From Cinclus cinclus (lineage: Eukaryota > Chordata > Aves > Passeriformes > Cinclidae): a DNA stretch of 64,000 nt. Position numbers and translations under genes: made by a program. Each line of letters begins with the position of its first letter. The stretch's first letter is position 1. The notes under the pieces were generated by a model, which saw only the letters and a program-made list of their open reading frames with translations, ran no database searches and was not told where the DNA came from. Location: NCBI RefSeq assembly GCF_963662255.1, contig NC_085068.1:7006001-7070000 (forward strand), written 5' to 3'. Shown here one piece after another: positions 48,901 to 61,608 of the stretch.

Positions 48901-51900
48901 CGGGAGCGAGCTCCCGTCCGGGGCAGGAGCCAGGGCGAGTGGAGCCGGTAGCGGGGAGCTCTCCGGGGCTGCAGCCGGGGTTTATCGGTGATGGGGAGCG
49001 TTCCCGGGAGGAGGAGAGCGAGCGGGACACGGCCGGGCAGCTGCAGCATCTCCAATGCTCTTACCATCCTTTTCCATTCATCCCCGAGTTTCTCGCTGGA
49101 TTTGCTGCTGGAGATGTCTGTCCTGTCCTTCTCCCGATCTGCGCGGCCCGGAGCCCTGCAGGCACAGCCCTCCATCCCTCAGAAACCTTTCCACAGCTTT
49201 CCTTCTCTCTGTCCACGGCGTGTCTGTGTCCCCAGCAGGAGCCGTGCCCTGGCTGCCTTTTTTTTTTTTTTTTTTTCTCTGCTGCACTTGCAACAAGTGA
49301 GAAAGCCCAAATGAACCATAAATTAAACACTTCTCTTAGTTCCCCTCTCAGTTTCTGCTGGAAACGGGAGCTTTAGTTACCTGCTGCTCCTGGATCCACT
49401 TGCAGCCACTCTCTCTCCCATTTCAGCCCAAATCTCTGCTGCTGCAGCATCGCAGTAATTTGGGGACGCCTGCCCCATCCCTAAACTCCTATAAAAGACT
49501 GCCGGGCAAATTTCACACACACCTCAAACTTTTGGGAGGCAAATGGCTGAGGGTGCTCAGTCACTCTGTGACCAGCAGCGTCACCTGTTGTGTGTCTGGG
49601 CTGATCTCAGCTCTCCTCGGCCAGGAGGAATTTGGGCAGCACAGAACCACACACAGGTATCCCTCCCCCTGCTCCTTCCATGCTGGAATCGGAGCACTCA
49701 GCCCCGCAACTCTCAAACCCCTCTGCAATGACCCAGGCGTTGGGAAGGGGAATTGATACCCACAGCCCCATTCCTGCATCTCCCCAACTTCAAGAAAGGC
49801 AAAAGGCAAATTCCCTGGCACGTGTAGAGGGAAAGAAAACCCCTGTGTCTGCTCCTTTTGGGGGATTTGGTTCCTTTCATTCAGATTGTGATCACAGAGC
49901 CCCTGTGCCTGCTCCTTTTGGGGGATTTGGTTCCTTTCATTCAGATTGTGATCACAGAGCCCCTGTGCCTGCTCCTTTTGGGGGATTTGGTTCCTTTCAT
50001 AAAGATTGTGATCACACTGTCCTAGCAATAAACCTAACACAGCAAGTTTGTTTACTGCTTATCTGCAATAAAGATATCTACTGCTATCTACCACCCTAAA
50101 AGGTGGTGCTCGGGATGTGGGACAGGGTTGGCCAGGTAACAGCTGCAGTCTGACCTCTGCTTCTCCAGAAGGACTTCTGCAGATCCTTATGAAACTGAAG
50201 GAAAATATCCTAATTAAACAAAAAGCCTCCAACACAAAGGTACATTTAGGGCATTTCTGAATGGAAGTGCAGAGACACAGCCCAGCAAGGCTGGGATCAG
50301 GTGCACAGCTCCCTTTCAGATCCCTGCAGCTTCCCCCCACCCCGAGCCTCTCCTGGCACCACCTGAGCAGAAATTCACTCCATTCTGTTCCCTTTTAACT
50401 CCTGTTACCCGAGCTGGCTCCGCTCCCAGCCCTATTTCCTACGAGTGATTGCACAAGAGCCCGGTGTAGTAGTGGCACAGGAAAGCAGCAGAGACATCTG
50501 ACCTGAGCTAGATTGAAATCTCCCTGCCTGCTTGTTTGTCCTAAAGCTGCTTCAGCCAGTGCTGGGGGAGGTTCTTTCTCTCTTTCACCAAATGGCCCTT
50601 CTGATTTTTCATCGTAATGGTCTCGGATCCATTACATGGAGAAGTGAAATGGTTCTTTCAACAAGAGCTTCCTAGGAAACATTAAATGGGCAAATCTCAG
50701 CACAACTCTTCAGCTTTTGGGGTTTTTTTCCTTGTGGTGGTCAGCATTTAAAACAGGAAGTGCTTCCTAGGAAATATTAAGCGGGTAAATATCAACTCTT
50801 TTTTTTTTTTTTTTTTTTTTTTTGTGTGTGTATGTGCGTGTGGTCAGTATTTTAAAATCTGGAGCAAAAAGGCTGTAAACCTGCACAGGAAGATGAAACA
50901 GCCTTCAGACAGTGCAATGTGTCTGGGAAGAGTCTGGGTCACTCCTCCAGAAACCTGGAAAGCCTCTGGCAGGGTGTCTCCTGGAGGCAGGAAGCTGGCC
51001 AGGAGCCACATTCCAGCAACCCCCGTGGTGATCCTGCCGGCCACATGGGTGCATCCCGAGCTTTTTCATTTTTTAGGGGGGCAAGTTTTGTCCTTGGTGG
51101 ATCAGGGTGGGTTTTTGTTCTTTGTGAGGACCTCTAGGCCATGTGCTGTGCTTTGGCAGGACATCAATAGAAACCTCTGCAGTCAGCTGGAAGCAGATTT
51201 CTAACAGATGGGTTTGGAAACTCCACAAGGAAGAGAAATCTTTACTAAAGGTATTGTAGTGGTTTCACCAGCATTATCTGCCCCATCTGCAGTGCATGGA
51301 GCTGGCACAAAACCTTGTGACCCTCTGAGAGTGTTCCCACTGTGCTGCTGGTCCCTGGGGCTGTCAGAGGGCAGGAACAGACCTGCTCCAGCCTCCAGCA
51401 CCTGCAATTGTGGTCATGGCAGCACCAAACTCAGCTGCTGCTCTCAAAGCTTGGCTGCAGCCTGGCAGTGCTGCTGACTGTGGTAGGAAAGGCAAAGGTT
51501 CAGTGATTTTTTATTTTTTTTTTTTTAATTTCTTTTTTTTCTGTTTTTTTGTTGCTTTCTCTGAGAGGAACCTTTGCTGTCACTGAATTTCCAGGCAAAT
51601 TTGGAACACCCAGAGTTCGGGTTCCTGCTCTCCAGGGATTGCCACTGCAGGCTCAACTTAGGGCACACAAAATGGGTTTGGCCCATCTCAGTCCTGTTTG
51701 TTGGCCGTGCACACTGAGCTGTGAAGTTGAGGGAGTTTTTCTTTCTCTGCACACCTGGCTCTGCTTTCTCTCTTGACAGCAATTCAGGTGGACTAATTTT
51801 GGTTTTCCTCCTTGGCTTTTTGTTGACCATGTGAAAAATCCTCCTTGGTACAAGTGAATTGTCCCCCACTTCCTCTGCTGCATGAGAGGATGAACCTGGA

Positions 51901-54900
51901 GAACAGCAACTTCGGACAGTTCCTTTAAATTCTGCTCTCCTCTGGTTTGGCAGAGCAGCATTTTCTTATTGCAGAATGGAGATAGGCAGAGCTTAAATAA
52001 AAAGGCTTTTAAAAAATAATCTTCCAGTTTTCAGAGGAAAAGTGATTAAATACTCTTAGCTGCTGGCAAATACAGCTCCACCCTGGGCAAGAATCTCTCA
52101 GCAGAGTGATGACTGAATATCTTGGAGCCCTCCAAACAGTGGACAGAGACGAGCCCCTCAGGACCTGCCTTTCCAAAGATGCTGGGGAAATGTGACTTTG
52201 CTTTTCCTCTCTTTACCAGGAAAAGCAGCACATCTCCTATAACTCCCTAACCTTGGGGTAATGCTGAACATCTGCAGGCTTTTGCATGTGAGTCTGTGCT
52301 GGCAGAAGTTGTGAAAACTCGAGTTCTGGGGCTGAGGAACTCCTAGGTGGCCTCCCCAGAACATTTGCCTAACAAATGGGCTGCAGATCACACGATAACG
52401 TGCAGCAGGCCCGCAGGCAGCCAGATAACCACTGCCCCTCCTGCAAAACCGGGAGACTCCTCCAGCCACGCTCTGATTCCAATCTGCCTTTCCTTGGGCT
52501 GCTCCAGTGGGAGCAGCTACAAATCTCCTGGGAAATAATCCCGATGTCCTGTCTTTGCTCTCCAGATGGGCACAACCCCAGTGCAGTCATGGACCCAGCT
52601 GGAATTCTCCCCACGCTCCTCTTTTCCTTCTTTGCTCCTTCCTCCCCCATCCTGCCTTCCCATAAAAGGGAAAACCTCTGCCCTAAAGGACTGAATTTAA
52701 AAATGGTCCAGCCCTCGGAGTGCCCTGTGTGATGGGGGAAGGAGGGGATGGTGAATAAATCTGTGGGATCTGCACAGCAGCATCTCCCGTTTCTCCTGCT
52801 CTCCCCACAGCCCGAGTGAGTTCCCAGGTGAGCAAATTCCTCACTGCTCCGGTCCTCTACAGAGCTCTGGGAAGCTTCCAGGGTTCAATGTGCAGTTTCC
52901 CCTCGCTCTGAGGCAGGGGATTCTGTTCCAAACTGTGCCTGTTCCCTTGTCAGACGCGGAGCTCTCTCTGCTCACTGTCTCTGTCAGGTTCGGGGCTTGT
53001 TTTTCCCCTTCAACACATATTTTAGCCATGTGGTTTGCGACTGGGAAGAGCAGCTGAGTCATCTGTGCACCAGATATATCAGGCAAAGAGGGCATTTCTG
53101 AATATAAGGCAGAGAGGGCATTCTTGAAGTCTTTCTAATTTTGGGTTATTGCAGAGTTGTTTTGTTTGATTCTTCTTTTTTTCTGGAAGTGTTTTACATT
53201 TCCTACAGAAGTGAGGTCTGGCTCTTCTGGAGTCAGAGAGGGCTGTGGGTCAGGGCAGTGCTGTGAAAGCTGTTCAGGGTTGAACAGCGAGCTGGCTGTA
53301 CACTGTGATACTGAAAAGCTGCCTCAGGGGGACACAGAAAAATAGGATACACCTCTGGCTTTGTCCCGAGTGCAAGCAGGATGAGGTGAAGGATACCCAA
53401 GCACCTTTATCCTGCCCGCAGGCTGTGTTTGTTTGGCTTGATTGCTTCCAACTGGCTGAGTGGGGCCAGGTCCTTTCCAAGAGCTGTAACTGAAGTGGAT
53501 AATGCTTTCATAAAGAAGGCAAAGTAAATCTTGCTAAACGACAAAGACAACAAAACATTCCTGGTTGAAATCTAGCAATAAATACTCTGTGTGCTGATGA
53601 GTCTGTGTCTGGAGCGCTGAGTGCCAGAGGATCTTGTTTAAATCAGAATAGGCTGACTCTTTGTTAATCGTAATTAAAAATCAGCGAGCAGGAAACAACA
53701 GATGCTAATCAGAGTTTAATTCTTGTCTTGGATTCTCTTAGGAGTTGATTCTCAGGGGTGATTGTTCAGGTGCAGAGCAGCTCTACAGCTACTAAGCTAA
53801 ATAAACACTGTGTTAGGGGTTGTGTTGTGGCTTTTTGTTGGGTTTTGTTTGTCTTGTTGTTTTTAAATTATCTGTCACAGCACACTAATTAAAAATGGCT
53901 TAGCTGGGATATGTTGGCTGTACCTACTTGTCTCAATCCTTTTCTCATATTCCTTGTAGTCTAGTCACAGGAGGGGAAAAATAGGCTTTCCTGCGATTTT
54001 TAGATGTTCTAACTGGATTTTTCAGCTTATATCAGGTGTAACATTCTTGAAGACCAAAGCTGTCTGGATCAGCTTTGTGCCTGGGAGCTGCTTCTCAGAA
54101 ATTTAAACCCCTGAAGTGGGAGTCACTTGTTAACTAAGTAATTAACTGGAAAACCCATTGAATTTTAAACGTAATTTGCATGCAGCTATTGTAATTTCAT
54201 GCTGTCTATGTAATGGAGAATGCTTCAGTTCTTAATTGAAAATATTGCTCACTCACTTCAGAAACCTCTTGGTTGCTGCTGCTACTCAAAGCAGCTCTGG
54301 CCTTTCAGCAGCAGTTGGTAGCTGGATTCTGTCTGAGAGTAAAGCATATAAATAAATGAACTATAAATAAATGGACAAACCTTGAGAAGCTCCTGGAGTC
54401 TGCTGTGCACTGATACTGTCAAACTGAAATCCAGTGACAATCCACAGAATTACTGCAGGCCTTGACATGGCAGAGCAATTTCATCCTGGACAATCAAGAA
54501 ACAAGACAGTGTGTTCTGGGTCTTTAATTTATGGAAATCTGTCCCACCAAGCCCTGTCCAAAGCAAGGAATGTCTTCTGGTTTTATGCTTCTGACTTGTT
54601 TTTCCTTCCCCCTCCCCTTAATAGCCTTAACTGCAGTTGTAGATTGGCCTCGGTGGGAGAACAAATCTCCCAAACAAGCCTGGAGAGAACCCTGCAGGGT
54701 CTGAAGTGAGATAAAAGATGTGATCCATTATGGTTTGTCAGAGGACACCGAGTCCCTAAAGTGTCTCCAAGGGGCAGAGGAGGATTTTTTCCAAACCTGC
54801 CCTCCTGACCCCTATTCCCAAAGGGCTCCTAAAGAAAGGGATTTGCTGGGGCTGGAATGTTTGGCCAGGTTGCTGTGTCTCCTGAACATGACTGGGAATA

Positions 54901-57854
54901 TGGAATCCATCTGTTGTCTTTGGCCACACTTCCCACTTGGCTTAATGGCACAGAAACCTGAGTATTCCAGCTGGACCCATAAATCCAATTTGGACACACT
55001 TTGTGCAGCCGGAAGAGCGGAGAGCACGGATTTCTGCAGGAACAGCAGCCTGCTGTGCTGACAGGCAGAGGAGGGAGCTCCAGCAGAGAGGGAATTGTTT
55101 TCCTGGACAGTGGCTGTGCCTGGCACTCATCTCATGGTGGGCTTCAGCTCTGCTTACAAGAACTGATGCTAACGAGGGTGCTGGGGAAATGCAATTCCCA
55201 TGGGGAAACTGCTGGGCAACTTTTCCTACGAACAGGAATTCCAAATGGCTTTTTAAAAAGCATTCCTGTTGCCCTGAAATTGATGTCCAGCATTAGCTGA
55301 GCTTCAGGAGAATTAGGCTTTTCCTACGGAGTTGGGGAGGTGCTGGATTTTTACGGGAATGCTGAGAAATGAGCACTAAACCTGAGAAATATCCCACTAA
55401 AAAATCCAGCACGCTGGAGTCTGGACTAAGCAGGGGAAAAGTCCAATTTCTTGATCTGGCTCTTAGGAAAGCTGCTCAGCAGGCTGGAAAACAAAGGAGA
55501 ATTGCTGTCTTCAGTCCAATCATGAAAATATTTCAGTTGCAATTCTGGAGGTGCATAATTCAAAGTGATTTATGTAATAGCCATGGAGATATATTTATAA
55601 AATAAAAATTCTTCTTCCTAGGAACTGCAGCAGCTTAGCAAGCAATACAGCAACATCAAGCTCCTACAACTGGGTGAGTAAAGGTCTTTATGTCTGTGTA
55701 CAGAAATTTGTTCAGCTTAGGCGAGTTCCTCTTAAAAAACTGGTCTCCTGAGTGATCAGTAGCTGGACACGATCTCCAGCAGCTGAAAAAAAAAAACATC
55801 TTAAGATAACACTGGGGAAATGTGATTGTGTAAAATCTGTGCATTTTCACCTGTGTGCTGCCCAAATGTCCCCACTGAGCCTCAGCTTTGCTTTGGCACG
55901 GATTGTCTCGTGCCAGGCAAACTCTGAACCCTGCACTGCTCACTGGGCCTCTTCCTGCCTCCTCTGTGCAGATGTGGTCTGTGAGAACAGCATCAAGAAA
56001 GTGGTCAAGGAAGTGGAAGAAATTGTGGGAGACAAAGGCCTGAACTGCCTCATCAACAATGCTGGCATCAACGTGCTCGCCTCGCTGGAGGAGGTCACAG
56101 CAGAGACCATGCTCACCATTTATGAAACCAACACTGTTGCCCAGCTGATGGTCACCAAGGTGAGGACTGGGAGGGATGGGCTTAAGCTGGGGCTTTTCCA
56201 CAAGTGAGCTGGACTTGTCCGGGTATTTGTCCCCTTGGAAGTGCACAGAGACAGCTCTGACATGGAGCTGCCTGCCTGGAGAGCAGCCAGAGCTGCTGGT
56301 GGTGCAGCTGTGTGGGATCACTTCATGGCAGCTGGGGCTGGGAGTGGGCAGAAGAGGCTGCTGGAGGAGGGTTTCCATTCCTCTGGCCACTGGGTCTGAG
56401 GAGCCATCGCCACCTTGTGCTGGTGGCACAGAGATGTACTGGGATTCCTGCTTTGAATGAGGGAATGATCCAACTCCAACCCAAATCACCAAATGAAAGC
56501 AACCTCTGCTTTTCACAGGCATTCCTCCCCCTGCTGAGGAAGGCAGCACAGCTGGGCACTGGAATGGGCTGTCACAGAGCTGCCATCATCAACATGTCCT
56601 CTCTCGCTGCCTCCATGCAGCTCGTCCAGGCAAATGAGATGTTCCTCAAGGTCTATCCCTACAGGATAGCAAAGGTTTGTGGGCTCCCCTGGGCTGTGAT
56701 TCCTGGCTGAGGGCTGCTAGAGACCTTAGGAAGGGGTGCAGCACCTCTGTGGATACCAAAAGTGTTCTCGTTCTTCACGTGGGTGGAAATGGGAGCTGTG
56801 GAACGCTGCACCTGGAGCAACTTGTGGAGAACAGGCTCCCAAATCCATGCTCTGGTACAGATGCACTCCCGAGGGATTTGGCATTCAGGGAAGAGCTGAT
56901 GCCATCGAGTGTGGGTTCCATCAGCTGTGTTCCTCTCCCATCCAAGCGAGGGAGCAGGCAGGAAACTCAGCAAAAGGTGTGCTGACCTGTACGTGGTGAT
57001 GTCACTTAGTGACAAGTGGGATTTTTAGTTTTCTCACACCCAGATATTGAGTTTGTACAGATAGTCAGGATCACACATACAATTTCTCCTACACCACCTA
57101 CTCATAAGCTGTTAAATGCTTGTTTTCCCTGTTCAGAAGTAAATGAATGTTTGTGTGATTAGTGCAGAAAAACACAGTCCTTATGTCAATATTATTCTCC
57201 TCACAGCTCCTGAGGCATTTCAAATGCTACTTTATCTTCAATTATAGCTTAGTTTCGTCTTTGGGCAGTAAGTTCGTGGTGGTAGAGCTTTCAGAGTTCC
57301 CAGAAAATCTGGATGAGTTACTGAGAGCCTCTTCCTGCCCCTTCCTGTGCCAGGAGACTGCAGGGTGGAAGGGACAGGTGCTCACTAGCCGGGCTTGAGG
57401 TTCATAAACAGCACATTTACAGGTGATTTCCACTCCTGCAGACTGCACTCAACATGATCACCCGGTGTCTCGCTGCAGACTTGAAATCAGATGGAATTCT
57501 CTGCATTTCCTTGCACCCGGGCTGGCTTCAAACAGACATGGGTGGAAACATGGTGAGTGCCAGAGCTGGAGATGTGGCAGTGCTGTCACATCCCCTTGCT
57601 GTCCCAACTCCCTGGATGCACACCTCCACGTGCTGTGACACATAAAAATACATCCCCCTTCCTTCTAGAACCTCCTTAAATGCATTTAACTCTCTTGTGC
57701 AGGGTATTCCCAGTAATGACCTAAGCTTGATTCATTCCAGGCTCCCATGCAGGTGCAGGAGGCAATCCCAGGTATTCTCTCTGTTCTGGATCGTCTCGGT
57801 GAAAAAGAAAATGGTTCTTTCCTGGACTGGCAAGGGGAAACTCTGCCGTGGTAG
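48626..57854 (+). CDS. Short-chain dehydrogenase/reductase, C-factor/sniffer-like
   Basis: This is a classical SDR, probably an NADP(H)-dependent carbonyl reductase of the sniffer/C-factor group; the substrate is unknown. Six exons are read: 48626-48766, 55622-55673, 55972-56159, 56519-56674, 57442-57552 and 57741-57854, giving 253 aa, the usual length. The cofactor motif TGCSRGIG is at residues 12-19, NNAG at 93-96, catalytic Ser155 in INMSS, and Tyr175/Lys179 in YRIAK. HPGWLQTDMGG and the C-terminal FLDWQGETLPW are typical of the group. All catalytic residues are present, so an active enzyme is expected. Intron 1 is about 6.9 kb. The ATG follows directly on a (GCA)13 tract and the frame is open upstream. 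A polyadenylation signal is at 58488. I do not recall this gene between CCNL2 and AURKAIP1 in human. Confidence 0.92.
49840..50020. repeat. 60-bp tandem repeat x3 in SDR intron 1
   Basis: A unit containing CCTGCTCCTTTTGGGGGATT occurs three times at an exact 60-bp period; the last copy diverges after TTTCAT. Confidence 0.95.
50797..50843. repeat. Poly-T followed by (GT)n in SDR intron 1
   Basis: About 26 T residues followed by an imperfect GT run. Confidence 0.9.
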
Positions 57855-58487
57855 AAGTGCACAGAACTCTACAGGAACAGCTCATCAGTCACAATTTAAC
57901 CTTGCCACTCCTGTCTGTGTCTCTAGGGCTTTTTTACAGGCTCGTTGAAATAGCCAGTCTGACACTCAGCCTCTCTCTAGGTGTATTTGGAAAGCAGAGT
58001 GGCTGAGTCTTTCACTTGGTATTGCTACTGCTCTGCTCTAATGCTTCCTGCAAACACTACTGTGCTCTCGGTGATGGGCATCTCCTGGAACCCTCTGAAA
58101 TGGATTCAAACCTGCAAGCTAAATCCAAGGGCTGCTGGTTCCTTCTCACTCCCAGACCCCAAGTGGGCTTCTGGCTCTTTGCAGAATTAAATGACCTGAC
58201 CTCAGAGTAAGGCCTGTGTAGGCTGTCAGATTCCAGTTATGCTCAGTTATTCCAGAAAAAAACAAAAACAAACTCCTTTGATTTCCTTTATTCCTAACTG
58301 AGCCAAGGCTGAAATTGGCCAGCTCTAAACCAAGGGAATTTGGTACTTCTGTGAATTCTGTGGCAAACTCTGGGTGTCCCCAGGTTGTCAGTGTACACCA
58401 GGCACTTGCTTTGTTCCCGGTGGGTGACTAACAGCCTGATATGGGGGTGGGAATGTTGTTTTGTACATAAACTTCTGAAGTGTCTTC

Positions 58488-58493
58488 AATAAA
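58488..58493 (+). terminator. Polyadenylation signal of the SDR gene
   Basis: AATAAA lies 634 bp after the SDR stop codon, followed by a GT/T-containing stretch. It is the first canonical hexamer noted downstream. Confidence 0.6.
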
Positions 58494-59024
58494 GTCTTGA
58501 TTAAACAAACAGTCTGTTTACCAAACTGTTTACTTCGTTTAATTTCTCCTCATAGGTTTCTCTTTTCTGGCAAGGGAACTTAATTCCTAATTTTCAGGAA
58601 GAAACTCTAACCTATGCTAACCTTTCAGGGTAGCTGGATTTGACACCAATTTAGTAGTGGGGTGTACCTAAAACAGAGACAGACCCTTGTTCTGGGATGA
58701 AATACTAAAAAGCAGCTGGGGAATAAATCTCTTGTGTTCTGAGGTAGGTATAAAAGCAAAAAGCCCTTTGAAGTCTGGGATTGGCTTCAACATCCCTCCC
58801 TCATGCCAGCTGATTAGGCACTTTCATGCTGTGCCAAGATGGTGGGTTCCTGTGCCGAGAAAGAGGAGACAAACAACAGCCAGGTAAGGGGAGAGGACAG
58901 GTGTGGCTGTCCCTGGACAGCAGCCACAGGGACCTGCCCCCGGATGCAGACAGGGTGTGGCAGGGAGAGGTGTCTGTGACTTCCATGATCCCTGCATCCA
59001 CAGGGACAGGCTCACTAGAACAGC

Positions 59025-59345
59025 ATCACAGCATCCTTCACAGCATCACAGAATCCTTCACAGAGTCACAGCATGCTTCACAGAATCACAGAATCCTTCA
59101 CAGAATCACAGAATCCTTCACAGCATCACAGAATTCTTCATGGAATCACAGCATGCTTCACAGCATCATGGAATCCTTCACAGCACCACAGAATTCTTCA
59201 TAGAATCATAACATCCTTCACAGCATCACAGAATCCTTCACAGCATCGCAGAATCCATAACAGAATCCTTCACAGAATCACAGCATCCTTCACAGAATCA
59301 CAGAATCCTTCACAGCATCATAGAATCCATAACAGCATCCTTCAC
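59025..59345. repeat. Minisatellite of CR1-terminus-like units
   Basis: About 16-18 imperfect copies of an 18-19-bp unit of the type CACAGAATCACAGAATCCTT, running directly into a reverse-oriented CR1 end. Confidence 0.9.
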
Positions 59346-59570
59346 AGAATCACAGAATTGTTCAGGTTGGAAAAGCCCATTGATCCAACATGTGATCAGT
59401 CCCCATCTTGTCACCCAGCTAAGACACTGGGATCCCGTTCCTTAGGCATCTCCAGAGATGGGGTTTCCACCTTACTTAGCAACCCTTTCTATCAAGAAAC
59501 TCATCTGATGCCCAAAATTCCTCCTGATGCGGCTCTCTGTGCCACGTTTCCCTTCTCAGACTGGTTTTAG
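59343..59570 (-). mobile_element. CR1 LINE 3'-end fragment, reverse orientation
   Basis: AGAATTGTTCAGGTTGGAAA followed by a diverged 'gatccaacatgtgatcagtcc' region and the GAGATGGGGTTTCCACCTT block match the reverse complement of the CR1 tail. Confidence 0.85.
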
Positions 59571-59654
59571 GTGACTCAGCAGCTGAACATATCCTGACCA
59601 CTGATTTTCCATGCATGGCTGAGGTCTCAGTGCAAACACACCTGGGTTGGACTG

Positions 59655-59935
59655 GTTGAAGAATTTAGTTTGGAGCAAAGCTGGGGAAGCGTTTGGAGCA
59701 GCACCAGGAGGAACTGAGGGATCTGGGGGGGCTCAGCCTGGAGAAAAGAGGGATCAGGGGAATCTCCTTGACAGGAGGGGACAGCCCCAGGTCAGGCTCT
59801 GCTCCAGGGAACAGGGACAGGAGGAGAGGGAATGGCCACAACTGCACCAGGGGAGGTTTAGGCTGGAAATTCAGAAAAATTTCCTCATGGAAAGGTTGAA
59901 AAGCATTGGAATGGTCTGTGAGGGACCATGAAGAA
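59655..59935 (+). mobile_element. CR1 LINE 3' fragment, forward orientation
   Basis: CTCAGCCTGGAGAAAAGAGG, then GGGACAGGAGGAGAGGGAAT and CACCAGGGGAGGTTTAGGCT, are the canonical CR1 3' coding end and UTR. Degenerate satellite-like repeats follow where the element would normally finish. Confidence 0.9.
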
Positions 59936-61558
59936 CCGTGAGGGACTGAGAAGGACCAGGAAGGATTGTGAGTAACCATGAGGGATCATGAAGGACAGTG
60001 AGGGGTCAGGAAGTATCACAAAGGACAATGAAGGGGCCACGAGGGACCATGATGGACCACAAGAGACCAGGAAGGATTGTGAAGGACCTTGAGGGATTGT
60101 GAAGGACTGTGAGCGGTCAGGAAGGGCCATGAGGGATCAGGAAGGATCATAACGCCCATGAGGGACAAAGAATGCACCTTGAGGGACCTGAGGGGTCATG
60201 AGGGGCCATAAGGGACCATGAAGGCCCATGAGGATGGAGACTGATGCCTTGAGGGATCATGAAGGGCTGTGAGGGACCAACACCGGCACGTTAAGGACCC
60301 TGAGGGCCCGTGAGGGACCGGCACCGGCACGTTAAGGACCCTGAGGGCCCGTGAGGGACCGACACCGGCACGTTAATGACCCTGAGGGACCGATACCGGC
60401 ACGTTAAGGACCCTGAGGGCCCATGAGGGACCGGCACCGGCACGTTAAGGACCCTGAGGGACCGACACCGGCACGTTAAGGACCCTGAGGGCCCCTGAGG
60501 GACCGACACCGGCACGTTAAGGACCCTGAGGGACCGATACCGGCACGTTAAGGACCCTGAGGGCCCATGAGGGACCGGCACCGGCACGTTAAGGACCCTG
60601 AGGGACCGACACCGGCACGTTAAGGACCCTGAGGGCCCCTGAGGGACCGACACCGGCACGTTAAGGACCCTGAGGGACCGATACCGGCACGTTAAGGACC
60701 CTGAGGGCCCATGAGGGACCGGCACCGGCACGTTAAGGACCCTGAGGGCCCGTGAGGGACCGGCACCGGCACGTTAAGGACCCTGAGGGACCGATACCGG
60801 CACGTTAAGGACCCTGAGGGCCCATGAGGGACCGGCACCGGCACGTTAAGGACCCTGAGGGCCCGTGAGGGACCGGCACCGGCACGTTAAGGACCCTGAG
60901 GGCCCGTGAGGGACCGGCACCGGCACGTTAAGGACCCTGAGGGACCGATACCGGCACGTTAAGGACCCTGAGGGCCCGTGAGGGACCGACACCGGCACGT
61001 TAAGGACCCTGAGGGCCCATGAGGGACCGGCACCGGCACGTTAAGGACCCTGAGGGACCGACACCGGCACGTTAAGGACCCTGAGGGCCCCTGAGGGACC
61101 GACACCGGCACGTTAAGGACCCTGAGGGACCGACACCGGCACGTTAAGGACCCTGAGGGCCCGTGAGGGACCGACACCGGCACGTTAAGGACCCTGAGGG
61201 ACCGACACCGGCACGTTAAGGACCCTGAGGGCCCGTGAGGGACCGACACCGGCACGTTAAGGACCCTGAGGGACCGACACCGGCACGTTAAGGACCCTGA
61301 GGGCCCGTGAGGGACCGACACCGGCACGTTAAGGACCCTGAGGGACCGATACCGGCACGTTAAGGACCCTGAGGGCCCCTGAGGGACCGGCACCGGCACG
61401 TTAAGGACCCTGAGGGACCGATACCGGCACGTTAAGGACCCTGAGGGCCCCTGAGGGACCGGCACCGGCACGTTAAGGACCCTGAGGGACCGACACCGGC
61501 ACGTTAAGGACCCTGAGGGACCGATACCGGCACGTTAAGGACCCTGAGGGCCCGTGAG
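59936..61558. repeat. 41/31-bp minisatellite array upstream of AURKAIP1
   Basis: The 5' part (59936-60280) is degenerate GAGGGACCATGAAGGACC-like sequence. From 60281 regular units of 41 bp and 31 bp are interspersed, both containing CACCGGCACGTTAAGGACCC; the short unit lacks a 10-bp GCCCGTGAGG-type segment. The order is mostly alternating 41-31, with runs of two or three 41s. The array ends abruptly at about 61558. Confidence 0.97.
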
Positions 61559-61576
61559 GCACCGTTACCCCCGCGC

Positions 61577-61596
61577 GCCGCCAGGGGGCGCTGCGG
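61577..61596 (+). promoter_or_regulatory. CTCF-like motif at the minisatellite/CpG-island border
   Basis: GCCGCCAGGGGGCGCTGCGG contains CCAGGGGGCGCTG, a near-perfect match to the vertebrate CTCF core as remembered. It lies 20 bp after the repeat array ends and just before the AURKAIP1 ETS site. Occupancy is not shown. Confidence 0.65.
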
Positions 61597-61600
61597 CCGG

Positions 61601-61608
61601 CCGGAAGT
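61601..61608 (+). promoter_or_regulatory. ETS/GABP-type site in the AURKAIP1 CpG island
   Basis: CCGGAAGT within a CpG-dense stretch (about 61560-61800) presumed to hold the 5' noncoding exon of AURKAIP1. It is the same class of site as in front of MRPL20. Confidence 0.6.

Noticed and set aside
55656..56549. 297-codon minus-strand frame
   Set aside because: It is antisense to SDR exons 3 and 4 and has no recognisable domain.
60291..61471. Minus-strand frames of 146 and 170 codons with an Arg/Val/Pro repeat
   Set aside because: They are created by the 41/31-bp minisatellite and are not a gene.
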